Shown here: positions 1-11,290 of the stretch, in pieces
How positions within the stretch are numbered: the stretch's first letter is position 1
Layout: each line of letters opens with the position of its first letter
DNA from: Campylorhamphus procurvoides
Lineage: Eukaryota > Chordata > Aves > Passeriformes > Dendrocolaptidae
Assembly (NCBI GenBank): GCA_013396655.1
Contig: WBMV01001018.1
Location: forward strand, 2,374,778-2,438,777
Length of the DNA: 64,000 bases
Direction of reading: 5' to 3'
Position numbers and translations under genes: made by a program
The notes under the pieces: model-generated
Databases searched by the model: none
What the model was told of the DNA's origin: nothing
What the model saw: the letters and a program-made list of their open reading frames with translations, nothing else

Positions 1-2381
1 AGGCCACCTTACTGACAATTGACTAGTTCCTTGCATATCAAAGAGCAGAATTTGGCTTTGTGGACTGAGAAGCCCTTAATAATTAAACTGACACACAGAT
101 ACGAGTCTGAATATTCAGTCCCACACGGTGGAAGCAGAGGGAGAGCATCAATGACATTATACCTACACATCTCCTCACTTCACAGGGTGCTTTCTGCATA
201 GACAGTTTTCTTGCAAAAGAAAAGAAAGCACTGTCAATTAAACAAACTTCTGATCCCACATTTTTTCAGGTTTAACGCTTGTGAGAATAAGAAACAGAAT
301 GGAGGATGGTTTGGTGACTTCTAAAACAGACGCTACATGAACAACTAATTGCTAACACAGAATGTGTGTGAAATATTGATTTAGTTTGTGTGGATAGGGA
401 AGCAAGTCCCAACATACTTTCATCTGTTCTTAAATATAAATGAAAAAACAATACATTTACTCTAAGGTCACTGTGGGAACAGAGGATCAGCCGAAGCACA
501 CGCAGCTTGTGATTTATATTCAGAACCCACCAGCAGCAAGAAAAGACAGGCTGATACCATCATCTTACAATCAGCTTTTGGATCATGTTGTGCATCTGAG
601 AACGCCAGCAGAGTCCAAGGCTGTTTCTCAGCATTCTGCAAGCCTGTCTTGCTCAACAATCAAACATTTGCCTTTTCTATCCTTCAGTGCATGCAGCCAT
701 ATAGAATACTAGTTTATTAGTAGTAATTAAAAATATGCAGGCACTAATTATCACATTCTTGGATGTCTTTTGAATAACAGTAAGAAAGTGTAAGGCCTGT
801 AAGGAAGAAGATGCACAGGGCCATCAAAGTTCTCCAGGAGTCAGTGACAGACCTGCAATCACTCTTAAACACATGAAGAGATAATTGGGAGTTTAACTGT
901 GTGTTCAGAACAAACAGTTCTGCACAGGGAGGGGGGAGGGTGCAAAATTGCAAAAGACATTGACAAGATGAAGGATACTTTCATATAGGGCAACGATCAA
1001 GTTAATTTGTAGGTAACTCTGGGAGCTCTCTGGGTACTCGGAAGGCTTAGCCAACAAGATTTCTTCAAGGTTGTTTGTTGCCTCTCCATCTGCTTCACAA
1101 GGAACTCTTGGCAAGCTTAACTCTATTTCCAGTTGCTAGAGAGACACTTTCAGCCTCAGGATGAGGTATTTCCTTCAATATATAGCATTTTAACTTAATT
1201 CTTAAATAATTTTCAGTGCTGAGATTGAGTTTGGAAGCAGAATTCACAAGTTTTCTCACAAAAACACCTAGCAGTTTATAAGACAAATATTGAAATGAAA
1301 ACCAGAAAAAGTTCAAAACTAACTGCAAAACATGATTGGTTTTGTGGTGATTTTTTTTTTCCATTTAAGCAGCCAAAGGCAAAAAATTCACAATGAATAA
1401 TTTATCTGTCATGTATCTTCTTTTTGTTCATAGAATATCCACTAGTATTTTGTTCCAACCTCAGGTACGTTGCCTTTTTAAGAAGACAGTTTCCCTAAAA
1501 ATTAAGCCACATTCTGAACTTTCTTGGCATGTTCAATACTCCAGAGTCAGAGAGTTGCACAGTGGAATAGAAATGAAGCAGAGCCATTCTGGCATGCACA
1601 TCTTCAAGTTTAAATTTAATATTAAGCTTCTGTGAGTGCACCCTCATAAAACTTTGAAGTGTATTCCTTTCCCTATTCTCCCCTGAGGAACTGACTAGCA
1701 GAAGAGAACCATGTGAATGATCTGAAAAGGAGGAGCATGAGAAAAGCAAATTAACTCAATGCAGTTCTTTGAACTACAAAGAAAAGCACTTGGCAAAGTC
1801 TGGATTTAGGGTATGACACTGCAGATTTACAGACTAGTAAAGAGCAGAAATTCAGCTCTTCTCAAATCTGCTGAGTAGAATATCTATCTACATGCTCATC
1901 ATCCAGCCAGCTGAAGCAAAGATAATCTTGCTTGCTCAGCCATTATTCAGATGAGCAGTTTCTAGGAGTGGAGTTGAAGTGGCAGAAAGTGTAATGCTGT
2001 GTCCCTGCATTAGTGGTTCATCTCTGCTTGCATGGCTGGGGCTGAGAACCCTTTGGTGAGCCCTGCTGACCCTCACAGCTCCCCTGCTTGGCTGCAGGGC
2101 CTTGGCAGCCCAGCCCTCCTGCAGGAACGAAGCAGGCAGAGGGGCAAAGCAGTGCATCATTTAAGGTTACAGATAAACAACCCACAATACCTGCTTCCTG
2201 AGAAGGAAGGCCAAGGGCCTCAGATTCTGGCTCTACCTGCTCATTGTTACTCCTACCAGCACGACACTGCCTTCCAGACCTGGGAGTGCACATCCTCCCT
2301 GTTTTGGCCCTGACTCACATGCAGTGCAGTCTTTCAGTGCAGCTCCATTTCAAAGAAAATACCAATCCCACCATACAGCTT
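1..2381. other. Non-coding, mostly unique AT-rich DNA
   Basis: No gene is seen here. Open frames are at most 93 codons and overlap on opposite strands around 2.0-2.3 kb, where the sequence becomes GC-richer (many CTGCAG, CCCTGC and GGCAGC words), which lengthens chance open frames. No splice-bounded coding segment, RNA gene or clear interspersed repeat is recognised. There is a T-run near 1350. It is most likely intergenic or intronic sequence. Confidence 0.7.
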
Positions 2382-2416
2382 AGAACCACAGAACCACACA
2401 ATCATTAAGGTTGAAT
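2382..2416 (-). mobile_element. Degenerate 3' end of a CR1 LINE
   Basis: The stretch reads AGAACCACAGAACCACACA followed by ATCATTAAGGTTGAA. Avian CR1 elements on the minus strand begin in this way, with short AGAATCAYAGAAT-type octamer repeats followed by an ATTTAGGTTGGAA-like word. The match has only a few differences. This orientation puts the CR1 3' end at the left and the truncated body to the right. To the right the similarity fades quickly, so the copy is very short or very old. Such 5'-truncated copies are the commonest interspersed repeat of bird genomes, and this is the main internal hint that the host is avian. The remnant has no coding capacity. Confidence 0.55.
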
Positions 2417-2444
2417 GCTAAATTTCCTTGAATGCTAAATCCTT
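2411..2444. repeat. 17-bp tandem duplication
   Basis: Two adjacent 17-bp units share TTGAATGCTAAAT and differ only in the last four bases, giving 14 of 17 identical positions. The duplication lies directly at the inner edge of the CR1 tail. It is probably a replication-slippage event or insertion scar. Confidence 0.8.
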
Positions 2445-5189
2445 CATTACAAACACAAACCAAACTTAATTCAATGATACCTAAATTTGCCTCAGGTGGA
2501 ACATCTGGGCAATGGCAGTCTTAGATAACAAAAGCACAGGTCACTAGTAATTAAAATCCTATTGATTTTACTCAGTATCACAGTGGTGATATGAGCAATG
2601 CTAGCCCTCTTAAAACGGAATGGAAAATACTGTGGCTGTGTGAATCAGATACGTTCATTTTCTGTCGGGTATCATCAGAAATTGAAAGAATAAATATTTC
2701 AAATCACTCTGGTGAAATAGATGTTTTTAAGATGCTTTGACTGATACTTTTAAAAAGAATTTAACCTGATAAATACACAGACATAATTCTCTGTTAAGCC
2801 ACTGCAAAAAGCTGGGGTGTCTCAATGCACTCAGGACAGGAATACGCACAAAGAACACTCATCCTGCTTCCAAGGTGTGATTTAGGGGGGTAAGAAGCTC
2901 AATCCCTCCCCCTCTTGGTGGCCGGCTGTGTCCCTTGCACTGCCTGTCCTTGCCCTGCACCCAGCACTCCACCAAGGCCATCCAGCTCTGTGAAATGGCC
3001 CCCGATATTGCTGGAGGAAGGAACTCTAGCTGGGGGCTCTTCAGTTGCTGCAGCATTCTTCCCATCTGCCAGGGGCATGACGAATTTGCAAGTCAACACG
3101 TTTTAAGATGGATTATCCTTTTCAGAAAATGTCTGCGGGGATGGTTTAGGGGGGAAAAAAAAATCCTTCAAAAATCTTGTTCCTGCTTTGCTTTTCACAC
3201 TAAACATGAGGAGAAATATTCAGAGAGGATTTCTGCATTCATAGCTAATGGGGGAAGGGATGATTTAAGTTCCTATCCCATGTACAAGGAAGTTTAAATA
3301 GCCTTTTAATTTGTTTTGCTATTCCACATAAACATATATTTGTATGAATACATGCATATACACAAATTCCAAAGACTATGGAGATAAACCTGTAATATCT
3401 ATTTGTCCACCTTTAGAATGATAACATGAGGAGAATTTTTCAAAGTTCTGCATCACTGCAAACCCCACATATTTCATGAAGATAATTAACCACTGAAGAA
3501 AGCTCCCAGCAATTTAACAGATACAAGCGAAAATGTAATGCCTTGGAGGCATATCAAATATTGGAGGATAGCTTAACTACTGAATTATCCACTAACCTTC
3601 TCTTCCAGCTCTGCCTTGGGGATACTACAAAAGATGTTTCAAGAATGACATGGAAGAACCTGAAGGCAAAGCCGAGATAAAAACTTTTAAGGAGTGGCCT
3701 AGATCTTGACCTTATCTAAATTAGCTTGGACTTGCATAAGATGGAAAAAAGTTGCTGTGGGGGGGAAAAGAGATGATAATGATCAAGTGTCTTGACTTGC
3801 AGACAGGCAATAAATCACTTCTATTGAACACGCCATGAATGACAACAGAGAGGCTTCAGCAGTGAGACTGAGTCACTGCAGACACTATCTTCTGAGTCAT
3901 CTGAGGGGACATAGAGTCTCCTTGTATAGGCACTGTCCTCATTTGCAGAAATGTAAATAAACATCTTCTGTTTTCAATAACAGAAGAGAATACCAGCCCC
4001 AAACCTCCTGGATAGCCATAGAGTCAGTAAGTCACCTTTCCAGGTGAAAATTCTTCCCTTGTTTCCCTAAGGAAACACATTATACTGCCCAGGGCTGACC
4101 TTTAGGATTTAGAAAAAATCTCTATCGACTTCTATTGATCCTCCTTGCAAAGCCAGACAAGTTCAGGGCCTGTCTGAAGGAGAGGAGTGAGCTCTAGCAC
4201 AGGGCTACTCCATCTCCTGCATGTGACAGGAGCTGTCCCAGCCCTCCCAGAGCACAGGGGCAGCACCTTCTGCCCTGCCCTTGCCAAGGGCTGGCCTGGG
4301 CACTGAGGGGTCCTGTGGATGGGCACGGGGTGCTGGTGGCAAGAAGGCACTGACTGTGGGCATTGCCTTGCAGCAGCTCTGCAGGGTGGGCACGCAGAGC
4401 CCGAGGGCAGCTCTTGCTCTCAGCTGTACCCACATCCATCAGAGCTGCTGATAACCAACCAATATACCCAGGCACCTGTGCTCTTGAGGTTCTTTTTCCT
4501 GTTCTTTGCTTAACAGAGGAAAATCCTAACTTAAAAAGAAGAAAAGACGGAGCAATTCATTTTAGTGACCTTGTTCACACAAGCCAGTATTTTTAAATAT
4601 CTCTTGCTGCAACAAGAGAGGATCCAGTAGCCTGAGTAAGATCACTCCACTGATGCCAACTTTAAAAGGCACCAAACAAAAAATATTTCAAATAAAGCCC
4701 AACTCAATGCAGCTTCAGCAGAGCAGCGTATGCATTCTGAAGGCTCTTAAAATTTGTATTATATGCTTTACAAATGTTAACTGCTTAGTTCTCACACTTC
4801 ATGGGATGCAAAGGCCTAAAGGATTCATAGATGGATTCACTTGATATTTCAGTTTTTTGAGAGGGATGGGGAGGATAAAGGCTTAGAGCTTACAAAAATG
4901 AGAACAAAAAGACCAATGGTCCTCATTCTGCTAAATCATCTACAAGGGTTTCCACATGGGTGTACAATACATTTGTGAGCTGCTAAAGGAAAGATGTGTT
5001 ATGACACCTAAGACTGGAGTTTTTAGAAAGACATGACTCCTTCTCAGAGGTTTCTGACAGCGCAAGCAGTGTTTGGTTTAGTATGTGTACTGAAAGAAAT
5101 GTTTCTGCACCTTATTTTTTTATTGGTGATGTTTTCTTTTTCACTCTTGCAAATCAAACTGTACTTGTAAAAAATTCTCAGTGCATCTC
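2445..5189. other. Non-coding DNA with a GC-richer patch
   Basis: No supportable gene. A GC-richer but CpG-poor patch at about 4150-4460 carries overlapping chance open frames of 64-93 codons on both strands, rich in C, P, G and S, which is the signature of composition and not of selection. Short homopolymers occur (G-run near 3755, A-run near 3160). A 9-bp inverted repeat (TCTTCTGTT with a 6-nt loop) lies at 3964-3987 and is expected by chance. Confidence 0.65.
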
Positions 5190-5215
5190 AGAATCATGGA
5201 ATAGTCCAAAGGGAG
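5190..5215 (-). mobile_element. Possible CR1 3' tail remnant
   Basis: AGAATCATGGAATAGTCC resembles the start of a minus-strand avian CR1 (AGAATCATAGAATGGTTT type). Only about 14 bases are convincing and the similarity does not clearly continue, so this could be coincidence. Confidence 0.3.
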
Positions 5216-6010
5216 CTTCTGCTTTACAGATGGCCTGATCAGGTTTTCAGGCCTTTCTCTCTTCCTTGGTACAGTCAGTTGGTTTGAACCTTTGCCTCAC
5301 CTCCTTAGTTAGTTCAGTTCTCCAGACACACTGAAAACTCCCTCCTTGTCCCAGGCAGCCAGCTTCCAGGAAAACAAAGGACAAGTTCAAGCCCTTCTTT
5401 CAGGTTCTTTCTTAAAGGTCTGTCAATCTTCTCCTTCTGAGGTGAATCCTGTGGTCTTGAGGGACTTTATACCTACCCCTTTCTGTCAACCTACTAAACA
5501 TCTCATCTGTCTTTGAACTATTTCCTTTTCATTTCACTCTCTGTTCCCCTCATATTCCTTACTGTATTCTAATATCTCTGCATCAAATTCTCTAATTTAT
5601 TCTTCAGATAATCTCCAGTACTCCTTTCTGCCCTTGCATTCTCTTGTGCCCTGAACTTCCAGAGCAAGTTCTCACAGTTCTATGGCCAAAGTCCCCAGCC
5701 CAAGGTTTTCCAGCCTCGCTGGAGATCCAACAACCAGCTGTCCTCACTTCCAGCCCTTCCTTCACTCCTCTTCCCTCTCTGCAAAGAGACTCTCATCTCT
5801 TTTCTCCCCCTGCCCTGCACATCTGCCCCTGGCTGGGGGCTGGGCAGGAACATTTCTGAAAGGACAAGCAGAATGTTCTCCCAGTCTCACCCCACACAAA
5901 CCCTGCTGGGTGTGCCACACTGGGCCAGCCCCTCTCCTCACTGAGTTCCTACACCTTGCTGCCCAAAGCCTTGCACTCATTTCATCAGCCTGCAATACCC
6001 AGTGGCAGCA
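5216..6010. other. Pyrimidine-rich strand-asymmetric block
   Basis: For roughly 700 bases the plus strand is dominated by C and T (CTTCC, CTCTTT, TTCTCC, CCTTCC words), with a GC-richer right half around 5680-5960. Frames of 116 (plus) and 120 (minus) codons overlap here, but both are compositionally driven. No domain, signal peptide or exon structure is recognised. The block could be a decayed retroelement body following the CR1-like tail, or a remnant of transcription-linked strand bias. Confidence 0.4.
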
Positions 6011-6280
6011 GGAGCCACCTGTAAGCAAATGATGCTCCAGGAGAACCTCAGACAAGATGATTCCAAGGCAACACCGTCTCTTTACAGTTTCCAGGCCTGG
6101 GAAAGCTTTTGGGCATTTGCTCAAGTGCTGCTTTCAACAAGTCTCTTGTACCCCATCTGTAAAAAGACTATTGATGTTTCTTTTTAATACATTTTCTGAC
6201 ACTGTACTCTACAAACTGTTCACTGCAATTCCATTTGTTTATCCTTCAGACTTTTAATCTCTCTTTTTTTTTGTTCTCAG

Positions 6281-6327
6281 GGAGAAGAAAAATTCCAAGT
6301 CAAGAAGAAGCCACACATAGAAGACAG
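6281..6327 (+). other. Splice-bounded pseudo-exon candidate (47 bp)
   Basis: A strong acceptor (a long pyrimidine tract with nine T in a row, ending TTGTTCTCAG at 6280) is followed 47 bases later by a CAG|GTCTGA donor. The segment is open in one frame and would encode a short lysine-rich peptide (GEEKFQVKKKPHIEDR). It is purine-rich, as splicing-enhancer sequence often is. No neighbouring exon was found and the donor is only moderate, so this is more likely a cryptic or pseudo-exon than part of a gene. Confidence 0.15.
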
Positions 6328-9290
6328 GTCTGACTGCAATTACTCACATGGTGGCTGAACATTCTAATCAAATCTGAAGTACCTGGAGTTTTTCAAGTTT
6401 TTAGATCTTAATTTCACAATTATTATCATCCTCTGCTATATGCATACTTGCTATGTTTGCACTAGGAAAAAGGTATTGCCAAAGGAACAAAGGATTTGCA
6501 GGAGATTGTTGCACAGTCCTATTAATAATATTAAATCAGTCTAAACCACAAAGCAATTTTGTTGACTCATGGGACATTAAACATGCCTTATTTAAAGCCT
6601 TTTTAGTTTTTATTTCTGAGTTCTCCTTCAAATCATTTTTATTGTCTGATTTAGAATAATTCAACATAAGATACGAGTTTTCCAGCTAAGAAGCCATTAC
6701 TAATTCAAACATCAAATTGACTTTGCTTCCAATCTGCAAGCAAGTGAACTTAGCTTGTCAAACTTTCTTAAAATTAGAAACATTACATAGCCTAGAAAGT
6801 ATAGCTCTTTAATGCATTAAATTCTTTTACTGCTGTAAAACTTAGGTGGTTTTCCCACCATCTGTTTTAGGTTCAGGCCATGAATAGACTGATACTAGAT
6901 CTTCTGTCTATAAATATAGGCCAGATGCATGGCTATGCATTATCTGAAATAGAGAGACTGCACAAAGTCTTTAGATAGACACAAAAGTTACTTATACATT
7001 TTACTCACACTGACTGCATAGAATCCCCATATGAACTGGAAGAGAGTATATGATGAGATGGCTGGTTATTTTCTGATAAGAAACTGGGGTTTGGTGGAGC
7101 ATGCTATATGTTGAAACCTAGATTTTCCACAGGAAAAATTAAACCAGTTTTTATAGAAATTATTTCCTTCATCTAAAATGGAACCGCAGGCAGAAGGACA
7201 ACTACTGTTGAAAACTCACTCCATAACAAGAGTCCAGTCCTCTAGCAATCCACAGTAAGCCCAGCTTAGTCCAGCAAGGACCAGGATCTTTTCAATATGG
7301 GACTGAGGGGCTGACCAGCCTGGTCTACATCATCCATTTATTCAGAATTTCACCTGGAGATCAGTTCATGGCAACTACAAAACTATGTCTTTTGGCATGA
7401 TATCCATACCCATAACATTCATGGCTATAATGGAGAGACAAGGGGATGGGGATAACTATTTGTCTGGCACCATACAGCCAGTAAGTTCAAAACTGGATTG
7501 TCTGTTTGAATAATTCCCTGAAAATCTGGTGAGAATTTGGCCTAAGATATGAAATCAGTCAGTTTTTTATTCTATGGGTTAACTGCACACTCTAGGAAGA
7601 AAATATTTCGAAGCTGTCCATGGATAATCCTCTCCTGTACATCTGGGATAGATGTACTTACCATGCAAACTTTTTCAAGTGGAATTTTTGGAGATAAATT
7701 AAATACAGGCAAAAAGGCCTTTACTCATGTTAAAATCCAACATACATTTGAAACATGGGGAAGAGAGGCAGTCCCAATTTCTTTTGGGACTTCACATTTT
7801 CCTCACGATCTCTCTAATAATTGCATACTACACCTTTAGAAGTCCACATAAACAATGAGAAACAGTACAATGAAACCATGAGTACAGGGTTGTTATTATT
7901 GCCCAATGAAAACAAAAATTAGCAAAAAGACTACTTTTAAATTAAAAAAGTAAATTTATGTTTAGTAACATAATAAAATGGAATTCTAATATGCATACCT
8001 ACAAGCACACATATGTACTCTGGGGTTAACCCAGATATGTGCATCAGGGAATGTGAAATGTCCTTGAAATTCGTCTGAGGCTTACAGGGTTTTAAGGAAT
8101 ATTTAGAGGCACACGGGAAAAAAAAAGACAAAAAATGCTAATTTCTCTTTGTTTTTCTTTGCACTGGCATTGGAGTTTGTAGCATTGTACTGGCTAGTAT
8201 CTTTGCATGAATGGCCACTGGGTGCCACTGTTTTGCTGCATAGAAAAAGAGCTGAAACAACATTTTTGTTGTAGTAATAAGTTTTTTATTATTAAAGTAT
8301 GTATGCTGCTGTTTCATTTATCCATCTTTCAGAAACGACACTTCTGCACAGTTCATAGCGAGCTTTTTCATAGCAGAACAATGGGGAAAGTGGCACTAAG
8401 AGGCTGGAAAACCTGTTTCAACTCAACAGGCAATATAACCTCGGAGAAACTTTCTTATAACACTATATTTTCTACTTAATAAAAGAGAGCCCTGCTACCC
8501 AGCTTCAGTTTTGATATTCATTTGCTGACTGACCTTGTGGAACTCACAGGGAACTGTTCTGCCCAGCTGTGCACAACTGCTTTTACAGGACACAAATATG
8601 TTTGTCCAATGTTCATATGGACATGGAAACTAATCTAATGCACTTGATTAGGTTTTTAGAAGAGTTGGCATGTGTGCAGCTACAGCCACTGTGCACGTGT
8701 AATTGGTGCATTTCTCCAGGTGAAAACCATACCCTTAACTGCTCTGAGCATTGTTTTCCTCAGTCAGGAAATGGACTTAACAACGAGCATGTAATTTATG
8801 ACAAGAATAACACTGCAGGGAGACACCTTTATACAGACAATAAGAACAGGGTTTGGCCTGTGTAAGAAGGAACTCAAGAAGCTCAAGTTCAGCCAAAGTG
8901 AGACTTGCAGCTCTAGAAGCAGACAACAGCCCCTTGGACTGGGAGGGGACAGAGGTTCTGAGCTGCCACTTCCCACCCAAGGAATTATGACTGCAGTACT
9001 AAAAGCCACCTGTTACCAGCTCTAATAGAAACATATTCAAGGGCTAATAAAAGCTCCCTGAGGTCAATGAAGAAAGACAAGTTCAATTGTTGCCACTCTG
9101 AAACATTAAGTAGCATGCAAGAAAAAGAAACAGTGATTGAAAAACTGAGTTCCTTCAAAGTCCAGAAGATAGACTCTGAAATATGGGAAACGTCAGAAAG
9201 AACATAGCAGCCTGAACTACACCGTAACACTTTTATGCCAAATCAGGAAGATAGATCTTTCCTACTAAAGATTTTTCAACATTTCCAAAC
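6328..9290. other. Non-coding AT-rich DNA, nothing recognised
   Basis: Open frames are all below 100 codons and none resembles a known family. No interspersed repeat stands out. The sequence is AT-rich with scattered TTTAAA- and AATTAA-type words, in the manner of intron or intergenic DNA. Confidence 0.65.
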
Positions 9291-9304
9291 ATATATATAT
9301 ATAT
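9291..9304. repeat. Short (AT)7 microsatellite
   Basis: Seven AT dinucleotides lie in a row, followed by further AT-rich sequence. Short but likely to vary in length between individuals. Confidence 0.85.
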
Positions 9305-10799
9305 TATAATGAGAAGGAAATTTTGTAAAGTTTGTTGCACATTTGTCAGATTATTAGGGCAATTATCTTGAATAACCTTACCTAACCTTTCTAATAGGCT
9401 ATACTGCCCAAACGTGGGCTGATAGTTATTCATTGTGTTGCTCTGGTGCATACTTGAAACATTTTCAGAAATGCTAAATGATCCTAGAAAAATAGACATT
9501 TTTAACAACAGAAGTGGGCTGGTCTTCTTAATCCACTGCATAAACCAAAACCCCATCACGTTCCTCCTGAATAATTGTCAAGAAGTGGAAAGGACACTGC
9601 TCATGTTTTACACCCTTCTATGTATGAGACTCATCAGAACCCTTTTTATTTTTAAAGTCATTCAGAACTCCATAGAAAATGCTGTGTCCATCTCAAGTAC
9701 CTCAGAAGATTGTGAAAGAGCAGTTGGACAGATCTAAAGCCTGATTCTTATGTCTTTCTTTATTATCTAAGACAACATTTCTGGGTTCCCACCTAAAAGC
9801 CAAACAGTTTGGTATCAGCAGATTATCACACACCCTGCTGTGCCCACCACACCTAGAGAGGAGCACTGTCCATCCTGGTCCCTTTCAGTCCCTGCCAGCT
9901 TCTGATTCCCTGCACCTGGATTCCCTCCTCCATCCTCTGCAGTCTCCCAGCCCTCCTGAAGTTCAACAATCAAAAAACACAGCAGGACAAGAAATGGTCT
10001 GAACGGAGCCCTGAACTGCCCCCTGGGGAGCCGGGTGGGGAGCGAGGGCCTGAGACAGGAAGATGACAAGGTTGTCTGCACTTCTTACACCTTTTGTGTT
10101 TGGAGTTTAATAGGAGGTAAAAATTGGTTTCTGTCTGATGCTGCCTGCCTTCCCTCTCCTGAACTGACCAGCTCAGGTACCACACGGTGACAACTGTTCC
10201 ACTTCAAGGGACTGATGGGCAAAGGGCAGAGCTCAGCAGAGACAGATTCGACCTTAGGGCACTTCCAGCTCTCCTTGCTATATTGAATGGTTTGGAAACG
10301 GCTCCTACTTTGAGGCAATAAAGATGAATTTAATGAAAACTAGTGAACGCTCCTTGGCCTAAATAATTTGGGTGCACCTGAAAAGTTAAAGGAAACAGTG
10401 TAAAACAACCACAGGTTAAAGTGCAAAATATCCAGCTCACATTCATACTGCACATTATAAATCTGGCAATAGGTGAACTGGCAACAGCAAGCATGGAAAT
10501 TTTTATGATTATTAAATTATTTTTTTTCCTTCATGGTTTCCAAAGTGCAATTATTGTGAAAGGGTTGGAACACCTTTGCAGTTGTTTTTCTCTCATTATA
10601 TTTATAAACAACACACAAATGTGCCATGGGTATAAAGGCCACAAATCCAGATACCCCATCTGAAATGAACCATGCTGAGACTAAATGCATTTTCAATTAA
10701 TATTTAGATCTGCTCCCTGTAGTCTAGTCAAACCACCTTGCATCACATCCTTTGTTTTAAAGCTGCCAGAAGATACAGATATACAGTAAAAGAACATTT
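9305..10799. other. Non-coding DNA, nothing recognised
   Basis: Overlapping open frames up to 108 codons occur on both strands at 9.2-9.7 and 9.8-10.3 kb, with no family resemblance. The 9.83-10.08 kb part is GC-richer. Confidence 0.65.
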
Positions 10800-11290
10800 C
10801 ATGCTTTGGTAAAACAGAGGCAAACATATGGTTTTCACATCCCTAATTTCATTACAGCTCGGCTCCTCTCAGCAATAACTGTCTCGCCCATAATACTTCC
10901 AAATGCCCTGAAATACTCTAAGTGAATTTGGTAACTAGCAAACTGCTGTGTTTTCCTGTTCATTAGCATGAACTGTCTTGTTTCACTTGCCTATCATGCC
11001 AATGTGATATGGCATAATGCAGTGCTACACGCTGTAACAAGTCAGAAAACATTTAAAAGGCCACATGTTTGGTTTTATACTTAATTCTCAACAGTCTGTG
11101 TATTGTCCATTACACAGCCCAGGTAATTTAATAGCCCAGCTGCTCAAGAAGAAAGCAAAATGACAACTTTTTACAAGTTTTGAAACTTGTATTGTTGTTA
11201 CTTAGCTGTAGACGTTAGCTGAATGTAGACATTTATAAGGCCTGTTTGCCTTGCTTGTTGGTTTTTTTTTTCATCTTTTGCAGAAACTAA
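10800..11290. promoter_or_regulatory. Candidate conserved regulatory element
   Basis: The texture is that of a vertebrate conserved non-coding element: high complexity, no repeats, and closely packed developmental transcription-factor words. These include CATTAGCATG (homeodomain/POU-like) at 10961-10970, a SOX-type ATTGTCCATT near 11103, GGTAATTTAATAG near 11122 and a CATATG E-box near 10825. At 11173-11190 ACAAGTTT-TG-AAACTTGT forms an 8-bp-arm inverted repeat. The right edge carries a textbook splice acceptor (T-run, then TTTTGCAG, ending at 11282). Conservation has not been tested and motif words alone are weak evidence. Confidence 0.25.

Noticed and set aside
3964..3987. Nine-bp stem with a 6-base loop
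   Set aside because: Several such stems are expected in random sequence of this length; no microRNA-like extension.
4150..4460. GC-richer patch considered as a CpG island or promoter
   Set aside because: GC-rich but with very few CpGs, so it does not meet the expected signature of a promoter CpG island.
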